From positions 19,070,551 through 19,134,550 of the forward strand of contig CM033106.1 of assembly GCA_019321725.1 (NCBI GenBank): a DNA stretch of 64,000 nucleotides. The letters are read 5' to 3'. Under the pieces are notes generated by a model. It was not told the DNA's origin. It saw only the letters and a list, made by a program, of their open reading frames with translations, and made no database searches. Origin of the DNA: Paulownia fortunei. Lineage: Eukaryota; Streptophyta; Magnoliopsida; Lamiales; Paulowniaceae. Positions 26,290 to 37,424 of the stretch are shown here, piece by piece (the first letter of the stretch is position 1; every line of letters starts with the position of its first letter). The position numbers and the translations under genes are program-made.

Positions 26290-28382
26290 GCGATGACCGA
26301 GGCGCGGGAGACATAAAAAAATCTAATGCCACATCTGGAACAGTTCCATCAACCTATATAGATTATTCATCAGCAAATTCTTCCTTGCAGATTACCATTC
26401 CAAAGTTAAATGGGAAGATTATTTAGAATGTTCTCAATCCATGAAATTAGCGGTTGATGGCAGAGGAAAATTAGGATACCTAATAAGAGAAGTGAAGAAA
26501 CCTGCAGAAGGAGATCAAAATACTCTCTGGGCACTGCATGGCTTCTCACTTCTATAGAGTTGTTGATTGCCAAGCCCAACATGTTCATGATGACTGCAAA
26601 GGATGTTTAGGACTCGATACATGATACCTACTCGAATATGGAGAATGTTTCTCATATTTTTGAATTAAAATCAAAGTTTTGGCAATCCAAGCAAGGGGAT
26701 CGAGAGGTTACTATTTATCATGATGAGATGGTGCCCTTGTGGCAAGAATTAGATCAATGTTATTATGATGTCTAGGAGAATCCGAATGACTAGGCACAAC
26801 AAGTGAAACAAGAAGAAAATGATCAAGTTTACATATTTCTTGCTGGAGCATTCTGACACTTGGATGAAGTGGAGAGAGGGATTTTTAGTCGGATCCATAT
26901 AGTGTTTTTAGAAGTGAGATAGGAGAAGAACGGGGAAAGAATCATGCTTGGTGATTATGAACTAAGTCTCCAAATAGAACCTGAAAGCTTAACACTTATT
27001 TCTTGCAATTGGAGTCAGAAGGAGATAGGAGGAAGAAACCATGGTCCGACCATTGCAAAAAAATTGTTGTGGAAGAAGGAGACATGTTGGAAGATTTATG
27101 GAAAGCCACCACACCTAAAAAACTATTCCGATGGTCGGGCTCTTCAAACCATGGCTGAAACTTCTCAAGAGTAACAAGTTAACTCAAGTACTACCCCATT
27201 TCACAAAGGAACAAGTAGGGCAACATATACAAACTCTTCCAATCTCCATAATATTCTATTAATTTCTCTTGCTCGGTAGCATAAATAGGCGATTTCCTAT
27301 CCACAGCCCTTTCTAGTATCAAATTTAATTCTTTAAACTCTTTGAATATCGATTCTAGAGCAATGACCATATGAAGCATTGTTCGAGTAAGTTTTTATCA
27401 AAATCAAAATCATAGATGGTTCCTTTTTAGCAATTACCAAAATTAGGTAAATTAAAATCTCTTCATTTACAATTCATGATGTGTTTCATGTCCCTAATCT
27501 TGTAATATTTTGTCTGTTAGTAATAAAACTCATGATTTTAATTATTGTGTGCTAAGTTTCTCAATCTCAGTATGAATTTCTAGAACTGGGCTTTGGGGGG
27601 ATGATTGCTAGTACTAGAGAGTGCAATGGGTTCTATTTTTATGGAAGATGGAACTATTTCAAGTAAACAAGTTCAAAGTACCTAATTCGATTCTATTTTT
27701 ATTTCAAGTAGTAGTTTAATAATGTTATGGCATTGCAGACTAGACTACCAAAGTTTTTTTATATTTGAAGCACTTGTTCTGAATTTATTTGAGAATAAAA
27801 TTCCATCTTCATTTCAATATGAAATTTGAGCTTTAGAAAAACAACACCGTTTTTCTTACCATCCTAGTACTTATAAACCCTCTACTCTTTTTCATCCATA
27901 TATAGAGATGTGTGGGACCTTCTGAATTTTTCAATTTCTGAGAAAAGATGGCTTGTCACATTCATTGATGATCAAATAGCATTATATGGGTTTATTTTCT
28001 TTAAGAAACTTTGAAGTGGAAGGTATTTTTAAGATGTTTTACACCATGGTACAAACCCAATTTCAAGAGAAAAAATAAGGTCTTTAGGAGAGAAAATAGA
28101 AAGGAATATTTTAACAAAATTTTGGGGCATTTTTTCTCTAAAAAAGTTATTATACATCAAAGTTCTTGTAATGATACCCCACAACAAGAAGAGATAGCTG
28201 AGAGAAAAAATAAATAACTTTTGGAAGTTTCACGAGCATTACTTTTCACAAATAATGTTGCACAAAATCTTTGGGGTAAAGCAGTTCTAACGACTTTTCA
28301 TTTAATCAACAAATTACCTTCAAAAAATCTTGGGACTCAAATCCCCGTTAGGAATTTTTCAAGATACTTATCCTACATCATG
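26290..28382 (+). mobile_element. Ty1/Copia fragment C (gag to integrase), cut by the MULE
   Basis: Plus-strand relic in gag-pol order. Gag starts near 26290 (LQITIPKLNGK, then MENVSHIFELKSKFWQ and REVTIYHDEMVPLWQELDQ at 26640-26765) and ends with a damaged zinc knuckle (KKETCWKIYGKPPHLKN, ~27070-27125). Protease is not readable. Integrase follows at 27950-28378 (RIFKMFYTMVQTQFQEK-like text, ENRKEYFNKILGHFF, then NLWGKAVLTTFHLINKLPS). Stops and frameshifts are frequent. Homology stops at about 28382, where MULE-type terminal sequence begins. The gag sequence is of a different Copia type from elements A and B. Confidence 0.8.
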
Positions 28383-29099
28383 ACTCAGGTATAAATTCAC
28401 TTTTAGTCCTCTAAGTATACCACTAAATCACTCATGGTACCCCATGTTCTAACCTCATTAAGATTGGACACTAACGTTTCAATTTTTCATCATAAATGGT
28501 CCTTTCCATTAATTATCCATCCAAAACTAATAGAAATCTCCATGTATGTCACGTGCTAGCATTTTGTGAGGGAAAAAGGTTTTGTGAGATGGGTGACTCT
28601 CCAACAACTAACTTCTAAATCCCCTATTTCCCTCTTTCAACCCTAGTTCTAGCCAAAACCCTAGTCACTAATTAATAGGCAAAATTAAGGTGTTCAACCC
28701 TTTTTACAGTAGAAATTGAAGATTCCATGGCAAGAAAAAGCAAGGATGGGTCGTAGTGTACACCATAGCATGGTGTTTTCTTCAATTTTTTAGGGGTATT
28801 TTGTATAACTTTTGTTTTGGGTGTTTTGTATGTAATACTTTTTCTGCGAAGTGCTGCAAAATTATATTTTGTATGTTTTTTTGTGTATTTCTTATGCTAT
28901 AAATTTAAGGTTTAATCATTGGTCATAAGTTGTACTTTAGTGTGTTTTCATATTCTATTTTTAGGTATTTTGGTTAAATGTTGATAACTGAGCATTTTGA
29001 TTAGGGTTTTATGGTATTGTAATTTTGATTCTAGGCATTTTGATTTTAATTTGTAGCATCTAATTATGTTTATTTTAATTGTTTTGTTATGTAGATCCT

Positions 29100-31760
29100 A
29101 TTAGGGAAGTGACCTATTACTTTGAAAATAATTTGTGGTGGTTTAACAAAGATTGAGCTAGTAAGATATTATTTTGAGAGTAGTGGATATCATTTTGATT
29201 ATGTTGATGGAAAATGTTTGGAACATTTGAGTTAAAGGATTTTGTAGACCAGTTAGGCTAGGATAAGGTAAGGGTCAGGTTTTTGGTATCAATTTGGGTA
29301 GAGTTTAACTTGGGCAGTAGATGCCTTAAGAATGATGTTGAAGTGTATAAGGTAGTCAACTACATACCTAGCAATAGAGAGATTGAGATTTACTTAGAGG
29401 ATCTAGATTCTAGTTTCAACATACAAAATCAGATGGAATCCACCAATATAGAGATTAAAATCTATCAAATATTAAGGATGATAATAACCCTATAATTGAC
29501 TTTTCTTTCTTAGATAATGACCCTGTAATTGAACCTAATCCTAATCCTTCTTCCAATTCTTTAGATTGTGATAGGTTTAGTGATGGTGATTATGACATGT
29601 AGGATAAAGATAGATTATTTGATTGGTTTGTGGATCCTGATATTGAATTTGATGATGATGTAGGCAATGGAAAGTCATGTTAAAATGAATATGTGAGTGG
29701 GGAGATGTGTGTAAGGATAGATGGGGATGATAGATAAGAGGTTAAAAAAATAGTGGTGAATTTGGAAGTGTTTTAGGCTCCAATGAAAAATCTGCTCAAA
29801 AATATCCTAAGCTTATCTTAGGACTAAAAATAAGAAACCTGATTTGGAATTAAGACTTGTTTTTAGTTAAAAAAATGCTAAGTTTGTTATTAAAAAATAA
29901 CATATTAGAAGGGGAATGGTTGTTAAGTTTGATAAGAATGAAAACAGAAGACTGACAACAAATTATAAGGAGGAGGGAGGAGGCTAGTGACTGGTATTTC
30001 TATGTGTCACCAATGCAAAGTGATAAATAATGGCAATTGAAAGGTTATCATTTAGTTCATAACAAGTGTTCTTGAAACTACAACAATCCTAGCCTTAGGT
30101 CTGGTTGGACAGGAAAGATATTCATGAAAAAATTCAAAGATAATCCTAAATTAAGAACCAATAAGTTGAGTGAGCTTTGCATATTAAAAGCCAATGTCTC
30201 AAAACAACAAGCTTACATGGAAAAATAGAAAGCAATGAAGTAGGGTATTTTGAAGGAACAGTTTAGCAAAAGCATTATTGTCAAGAATTTCTTAAGAGTA
30301 ACCTTAGATCAACAGTTGTTTAACGATGAGAATGAAAATAGCCAACCTATTTTTCTTAGGTTGTATAGATGTTTTAAGGCATGCAAAAAAGGTTTTAAAG
30401 CTTGTAGGAAAGTTATAATGGTATATGGTAGTTTTTAGAAAAGTCCTCAAGGTGGCTAGTTGTTGACTGCTGTTGGGGTTAATCCTAAACACAAAATGTT
30501 CTCAATTGCTTATGTAGTAGTGGAGAATGGGAATAAAGATTCCTGAGTTTGTTTTTGACATTGTTAGAGATAACATAGGTTTTAAAAACTAATATGATTG
30601 GACTTTTCTGAGTGAAATAAAAGGGACTGATCCCAGCTTTCGAATGTTTATTCCTTAATGCAGAAATAGATTTTGGATAAGACATTACACAATAACATAA
30701 AAAAGGATGGCTTTACAAGGTAATCAATAAAAAATGCACTATGGCAGCAACTAGGGCAACTAGAATTGAAGATTTCAAGGGTAGAATAGAGCATCTAAAG
30801 GAGTTGGATGAGAATGCATATAATTACCTAATGAAAAAACCTCTAAAACATTTGTCCAGATCTTATTTCAAACCTCATCCAAAATGGAGCTTCAACTCCT
30901 TTATTCTTGTTGTAAGAGACAAACCAATCATAACCATGCTTTAGACAATAAGAAACTTGTTGATGACTAGATTACATCTTAATAAGGATAAGGCTAAAAA
31001 GTGGGATAACTTGGTATGCCCTAAATTCAAATCTAGCTAAGAACATGAAGGAGGCTGGTGAATATATTCCAATAAACTCAGATGAATGGCATTTTCAAAT
31101 CATGGGAATATACACCAACACACTTTAGGTATACTTCAAAAGTTATGTATTTGTAGAAGGTGGAATTTGACAGTGATTCTTTATAGACATACCATTTCAA
31201 CAATGTGGTGTAGGAATGAAGAACTAAAGTCTTTTGTGCATGATTGCTACCATGTTAACATATACTTGAGGGCATAAGAACATGCTATAATGGGAGTTAA
31301 TGGGCCTGAACTATGGCCTAAGTGTAACTTCCACCCCTTTTCCCTCAAGTCTTGAAAACAAGCTTGGTAGGCCAAAGAAGTTGAGAAGATAACTTAATGA
31401 GCGGCCAACATCTAGCAATCCAACAAAATTGAGAAATTTTAAAAAGTCTTTGAAATGTAGCAAATGTGGGCAATATAAAATAATTCTAGAACTTGTAACA
31501 AAAGAAATGGAACTTCTGCTTTTGTTTCACATGCCATTCCACATGAAAAGAAATGGACCTTCTAATTCTATTCCACATGCCATTACACATGAAGTGGCTA
31601 ATGAGATACCAACTAGATCATCCCAACCCTTTGTTGGTGTATCTAGCACTAAAGAAACCAGTAACCCTATTAAAACAAATCCTTCAAAAATAGAAAAATT
31701 ACATGTGTGTTAATTTTCAGTGAGTATCTATATTTTATGAGTTATGATGTACTAAATATG
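29100..31760 (+). pseudogene. MULE transposase pseudogene
   Basis: Broken plus-strand reading in MuDR-like domain order. An N-terminal region around 29160-29400 (YHFDYVDGKCLEHLE; LDSSFNIQN). The MuDR DNA-binding domain at ~29990-30240 (FYVSPMQSDK, KGYHLVHNKCS). The transposase core at ~30430-30720 (LLTAVGVNPKHKMFSIAYVV; LHNNIKKDGFTR), then AATRATRIEDFKGRIEHLKE and SRSYFKPHPKW. A SWIM-type segment at ~31130-31180 (LCICRRWNLT). A tail with GRPKKLRR (~31365) and KCSKCGQYK (~31453). The residue before GCF-like text at ~30425, normally the first catalytic Asp (DG-F), reads Tyr (YGSF). Stops in every frame make it inactive. Confidence 0.8.
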
Positions 31761-32696
31761 TAAATGACTAACTTCTTTTGTTTAGTTTTATTTTTCAAGT
31801 TAAGATAAATCCAATGTCTAATAATTTGGGAGTTAATACAGGGGCAGCTCAAATAAGGTTTCATCATTAACTTTGAGAACTATATGATGACATATTATTA
31901 TTTTTAATTATCAATCACTAATTATTAATTGTTCATTTTCATGTAGGTCACTCAATCGTCAAGGATTAATACTCCATTCATTGTGAGAGGAATTTATCAC
32001 TTTGCCAGATCTAAAAGCTTTGTAGCATGAAGCCAAAAGAAGAGCATCAAAGGTGAAAGCTAGTGGGAGTGGAAGTGTGCTAAAAAAGTGATTTGTATTA
32101 TTGTGGATGATTTGTAATCTATTAGAATGGGATGGAACTCTAGTCGTTTCTACCCTTTGTAACTTTAATGATGTAATTTAGATTCTGTTAGCTGATTTCA
32201 GTCATTGATGGTTTGGAATCATATACACTTTGTTATGTTGTATGCATTTGTGAAGATGTAGTATTTGTAACTTGTTGGAATTTGTATTTTGTAGGATGAA
32301 GGAATTTACTATCTGTGAAAGATTTTAATGTGAAATTTGTTTGGATATTTTCAGTGTTATGTTCAAATTTAATATTATGCAGTATCTAAAAATTGAAAAT
32401 TTTAGATGTTAAGCAGTGTTAATGTGTTAATGTTTGCTAATTGAAAATTATTTATTGAAACACTTGAATTAAACAGGTTTATTGATAATCCTCACATAAG
32501 TTCACATAAGTGGCAAATATCCCCTTTTCCCTAGCACAAGGTTCTTCTCTTCTATGGCCACAAGCCCAATCAACACTGCCACTAGATAACAAAATACCAA
32601 TTACAATTGAAACTATAATGGCTGCACATCTATTTTCTTCTTGAATGCAATGACTTGATTTTTAAAAATTATTCCTTACTTTTTGACATCCTCACA

Positions 32697-32998
32697 TCAG
32701 CTTCCATTTTTTCCCTTTAATCTTACATTCATTTGTTTCATCTTCCATTTGTCATTTTGCCAGCAACCTTTGAGTAACTTGTTTAGACCTTTGGCACATT
32801 TCAGGATCCAATCATTTGAACACTCATAGTCCCTATTTTCTCTCAAAGCCAAAAATATAACTAGTGCATTTTTAAAATAAAAACTTAATAAAGAGCAAGA
32901 AAATTACCCCATAGTTTGGGCATGCTAAATCTTCTTACTCGATTGTTATTTATCCAAAAAGTCTTCAATGGAAGCTCTATTCCACACCTATAATTTAT
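32697..32998 (-). CDS. GRF-type zinc-finger protein of the MULE, N-terminus missing
   Basis: Minus strand. Exon at about 32905-32998 reads YRCGIELPLKT then NNNRVRRFSMPKLWG, which fits the GRF zinc finger (CxCG...PLxTSWTxxNPGRRFxxCPxYG); one later Cys position reads Met or Leu, so the finger may be damaged. A GT-AG intron (~32837-32904) leads in frame to RENRDYECSNDWILKCAKGL and a Lys-rich tail with a stop at 32697-32699. The start and upstream part are lost at the Gypsy junction. GRF proteins of this kind often accompany plant MULE transposases; the role is unknown to me. Could be a pseudogene. Confidence 0.6.
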
Positions 32999-33030
32999 CT
33001 TTTCTATTAGTATATTATTATTAAAGAAAG

Positions 33031-33326
33031 TCATACTTATATTGTATCAAAGGCCCATGAGGCCAATATCCCAAAATAAACAGGTATAAATAGCCCATAT
33101 CTCCACATTTACAAGGTACGCAATCTTATTTCACATTTTGAGTTAGTACTTATTCTCTTAGATATTTACTGACTTAAGCATCGGAGGGGCTTCCATGTGA
33201 CAACCCTAAGGCCCTCCTAACCATCAATTCGTGCTACAGGCAGGGAACCCATCCTCAGGAATTGTGAGCTTGTGGATACATGTCGAGGATTCATTGACAT
33301 ACCTCAGCATCCAAAATGTAACGCCA
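33031..33326 (+). repeat. 5' LTR of the Gypsy element, left-truncated
   Basis: About 300 bp ending near ACGCCA, before the primer-like sequence at 33333-33352. The left limit is the point where similarity with the 3' LTR ends and MULE sequence begins. Confidence 0.65.
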
Positions 33327-33599
33327 TTATTTTAGCACCGTCTGTGGGAAGATCCTGTCGTAGCACTAAGGAATGATGCAGTCTTAAATGGATCCTAGCC
33401 TAGTGAGTGTAATCTCAGAAGGGCCCGCTTGTGGATGCTCGTCTAAAGCTAGAAAAGCTTTTTTGCATGCATCCCGAGAAGCACACTTTCAGCATCTCCC
33501 CCAACCAGACAGAGTATACAACCTACGTAGACAATAAGAGAAGATTGCATTCGATGGTCACGATCTGGACTCTACAGGAAATGCATACAATGAGGCCCT

Positions 33600-36500
33600 A
33601 GTCATCTCGGTTGCTCTGGAAAACTTCTGGTCAAGAAGGTCCTAATTGACATAGAAAGTTCTGCAGACATCATTTCTTTCCACTTATTTCTCCACTTAGG
33701 AATAGATAACTCCTGCTTGACCCCAACCAATGCTACTCTCCAAGGTTTTGAGCATAAAGTGGTTAAAGTATTGGTAAGGTCACACTCCCCCTCTTCTTGG
33801 ATCGTATCCCCGATGTGTAACTAAGATGGTGAAGTTCTTATTGGTTCAAGACTCATTGTGGTACAACGTAATATTAGAAAGACCCAACCTCAATTTTTTG
33901 GAGTTGTCCTCTCCATGTTCCAGCAAAAGATGAAGTTTCCCACTCCAGTTAGAATTGGCAAGGCACTGGGAGAAAGAAGGATGGCCAGAGAATGCTATTT
34001 CACCGCTCACGAGGAACATGCTAAATTATTCAACTTGGACCTTAACCTTAAAAGCATTTCTTCAGAGGAGTAACAAACGAGTAAAAAAAGAAAGAGAGAA
34101 GAGTCAAGAATGGAAGTAGCAGAGGAATTAAAGGAGATCGCATTGATTCCAGGAGATGAGACAAAGACAGTTCACTTGAGATCCTTAAAGCTTGTGGAAT
34201 AAAGTTAAACCCCTCCAAGTGCACATTCGGGGTCCATGAAGGAAAATTTCTAGGGTACATGATATCCGAGCGAGGTATTGAAGCCAACCCAAAGAAGATA
34301 GACACTATCCTGAACATGCCCCCATCGGTAACAACTAAGAAAGTGCAGAAACTGGCTAGGTGATTAGCAATATTAAATCACTTCATCGCGAGGTCAATAG
34401 ACAAAGGCATCCCATTTTTCAAACTACTTCGAACCAGAGGGCAGTTCGAGTGGACTTCGAATTGCCAGCAAACATTTAAGGAATTGAAGAAATATTTGAC
34501 TTCACCACCCCTACTAACCAAGCCAGAAGAAAGTGAGACAATATTTCTTTACTTGGCAATCTCTAAAGATGTTGTCACTACGGTCTCAGTCCGCTAGGAA
34601 CAAAGGAAGGATCGCCCTATTCACTATGCTAGTCGCACTTTGCAAGGCACTGAACTGCGCTACTCTCAAATTGAGAAGTTGGTACTAGCGTTAGTCTCTA
34701 GTGCGCAGAAGTTGAGACCATATTTCCAGTCACATCCAGTAGTGGTGCTAACCAATCACCCATTGAAGCAAGCCCTATCAAATCTGGTTGTCTCTAGGAG
34801 AATAGTAAAATGGGCGGTGGAGCTAAGCAAGTACGGAATAGAGTTCTGATCAAGGCCATCCATCAAAGCACAAGGTCTTGCTGATTTTCTCGTATAAATG
34901 AAAGCTGACATACCCAACAACTCTCTTCCCACTGAGAACCCTTATGTGGATGGCTCGACCACCTTTTCTGAAAGTAGAGCATGAGTCATATTGGAAAACA
35001 TATAGGGGGACCAGCTGAAATACGCAAAGTTTGATTTCCCAACCTAAAGTGGAGTATGAAGCATTGCTTGTAGGAGCAAAGTTAGCTTTAGCGACGGGAG
35101 CATAAAGGCTCATAGCATATAGTGACTCCCAACTGGTAGTAAGAGAGACAGAGGGAACTTACGAAGCATGAGGCAAGAAGATGGCAAAATATTTTTCTCT
35201 AGTTAAAGACTTAGAATCTAAATTTGAGGAATTTATGATAAGGCAGATCCTAGGAAATGAGAATGCAAAGGTAGATCAATTAGACATGTTATCTAGTTCT
35301 ATGGTGGCCATTACCAGTAGAAATATCACCTTGTTGGTTTCTAGCCAGCTAGAGATCAATGGTCCAGGAGTAGAGGTCCTTGGTATAGAAGAGGAACTCC
35401 ATCATAGAAGGGTGAAATTACACAATACCTCAACACAAGGGCGTTGCTTGGCATGCATCATGAGGTACGAAGATTAAAGGCTCAGGTAACTCACTTCGTT
35501 ATGATTGATGGGGAATTATATAAACACGAATTTATGCAGCCATACCTCAAGTGCCTATCTCTAATGAAAGTCAATTATGTTCTCAGGAAAAATCCATGAG
35601 GGAAGCTGCGGCAATCACCTTGGAGGGTAGAGATCTTGTAGTAAAGACCTTAAGACAGAGATACTTTTGGACCATTTTGCTAGAAGATGCAAATGCACTG
35701 GTGCGATGCTATAAAGCCTGCCAAGAGCACGCTAACACACCTCACCTCCTCGAGAAGTTCTTATAGCCATTCGTAAGTCCTTGTCTATTTGCTCAGTAGA
35801 GAATAGACATTGTTGGTCCATTTTTTCTTACTCCCGGGCAAAGAACTTTCTTTATAGTGACAGTAGGCTACTTCACCAAAGCAGTAGAAGCCAAGCCTTT
35901 TGCTAAAATTTCTGAGAATGAAGTCATAAAATTTCTCTGATAAAACATTGTTTGCAGATTCAGCATACCACAAGCATTAATTTTAGATAATGGAACATAG
36001 TTCCACGGAGCAAAACTTCGAGAATGGTGCAAGGAGTTATCAATTAAATAATTATTTACATTTGCTGGTAATCCTTAAGCCGATGGCCAAGCTGAGTTAA
36101 CAAACCATACTATTCTTCAGTACTTGAAAACTCATCTAAGAGCAGCAAAATAAGCTTGGGTAAATGAACTTCCCTTCATTATGTGGGCGTACCATACCAT
36201 ACTGCGTGCAACCACTAGGGAATCTCCCTTCAATCTTATATATGGGATAGAAGTAGTTGTCCTAGTAGAGATAATGGGGCCAAGCCTAAAAGTAACACAT
36301 TACGCTCCCTCTGAAAATGATCAAAACTTGAGGGCCAATCTCAACATGATCAATGAAGTAAGAGAAAGGGCCTCTGCACGGCCAAAGATGTACAAAGGCC
36401 GAATAGCTAAGGCTTATAATTCAAAGGTGCATCCGCAAAGTTTCCAAGTAGGAGACTTGGTGATAAGGGAGGTGGAACTCTCCAGCCCAATCGGGAAGTT

Positions 36501-36632
36501 AGATACAAATGGGAAGGACCCTACAAGGTGATAGAAATTGTAAAACTTGGGGCTTACAAATTGCAGCGTCTTGACAGGCATGATGTGCCCCGTATTTGGA
36601 ATGTGGATAACCTTAAGAAGTTCTACCCCTAA
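33600..36632 (+). pseudogene. Gypsy pol remnant (protease, RT thumb, RNase H, integrase)
   Basis: Protease begins near 33640 with VLIDIESSADI (active-site DTGSSAD changed) and ends at KMKFPTPVRIGKALGERRMARECY. The frame then jumps at ~34175 to the RT C-terminus (KFLGYMISERGIEANPKK), so the YxDD palm is absent. RNase H follows (FEWTSNCQQTFKELKKYL; PIHYASRTLQGTELRYSQIE), then a second RNase-H-like part (YVDGSTT, ~34945), then integrase (RYFWTILLEDA, RIDIVGPFF, ILDNGT, ADGQAE). It ends KLGAYKLQRLDRHDVPRIW then NVDNLKKFYP and a stop at 36632. The last 450 bases are nearly open. Several stops elsewhere make it inactive. Confidence 0.85.
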
Positions 36633-36652
36633 TTGAGTGCATAGGGGAAGAA

Positions 36653-37424
36653 TGTTAAAACACCAATTTATAGCCTAAGTCTTTTGCTAAAGTACTCTTC
36701 GCATGATGTAACAATCATTTACTTGCTTTTAATTGCACTCTGATAGCTCCCTTCTTATAAGAGAATTAAATTTCCATACATTTGCGGAACTATATAACTG
36801 CTTATTATATCTTCTATTTATGATTATTAATGTTGCACTTACATATCAAATGCTTCACATATATATACAGAAGGCATGATATGCTCAAAATTCAAAAGAA
36901 GCTACAAACAGACAAGCAGGCAACAATAACAAATGATAGACACATAAGCATCTGGTTGAGGTAATGCCTCAGCTAGGGAAAGAAAAATTGGGTGAGGCCA
37001 CTTCTTCACCCTGGCATAAGTGTGCTCCTATACGGCGCTATTAATGAATCTGCCACTCTTTACATGCGCAACACTTGCTTTGATAAAAAGGAAGAAAAAA
37101 TGCAGAAATAGAAAAAAACATAAGCATATGCAACCTCTGCTGCATGCAGACACTCAGGCTCTTAACTCCCAGCCAACTTCTAACCATCAATGCGCCTGGG
37201 AGTAAGGGGTTGTATAATGGGTATGAAAATTATATTCATTTTATTTATTTATACTTAGTTTCATTCATTCTAGCTCAGTAGATAATTAACTAAGACACAG
37301 GGGCAAATTGGTAGCCTAAGTCATATAAGAGGATCAAGTGGCCAAAAATATAAAATACTTGTTTGATAAGGAAACTAGGCCCATGAGACTTACATTGTAT
37401 CAAAGGCCCATAAGGCCAATGTTC
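36653..37424 (+). repeat. 3' LTR of the Gypsy element, right-truncated
   Basis: Starts TGTTAAAACACC after the purine tract. Similarity to the 5' LTR ends just after GGCCAAT at about 37424, and phototropin-derived sequence begins at once. The R/U5 part is missing. Confidence 0.7.

Larger units (their letters stand above)
28383..33030 (+). mobile_element. Mutator-like element (MULE), right end lost
   Basis: Starts with a terminal-repeat-like stretch (GGTATAAATTCACTTTTAGTCC...) directly after broken Copia C, and contains a transposase relic (+) and a GRF zinc-finger gene (-) converging on it. The matching right terminal repeat is absent up to 33030, where Gypsy LTR sequence begins, so the right end was probably removed. 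The region 28383-29090 holds no coding sequence; 31760-32690 is mostly AT-rich spacer. Confidence 0.7.
33031..37424 (+). mobile_element. Ty3/Gypsy element (Tat-type), internally deleted
   Basis: Both LTRs are partial (33031-33326 and 36653-37424) and share TTGTATCAAAGGCCCATRAG. The primer region reads TTAGCACCGTCTGTGGGAA, as in Tat/Retand-like elements (usually TTGGCGCCGTCTGTGGGAA). Internal sequence holds protease, the C-terminal part of RT, RNase H and integrase; most of gag and the RT palm are missing. The purine tract ATAGGGGAAGAA precedes the 3' LTR start TGTTAAAAC at 36653. Confidence 0.85.
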
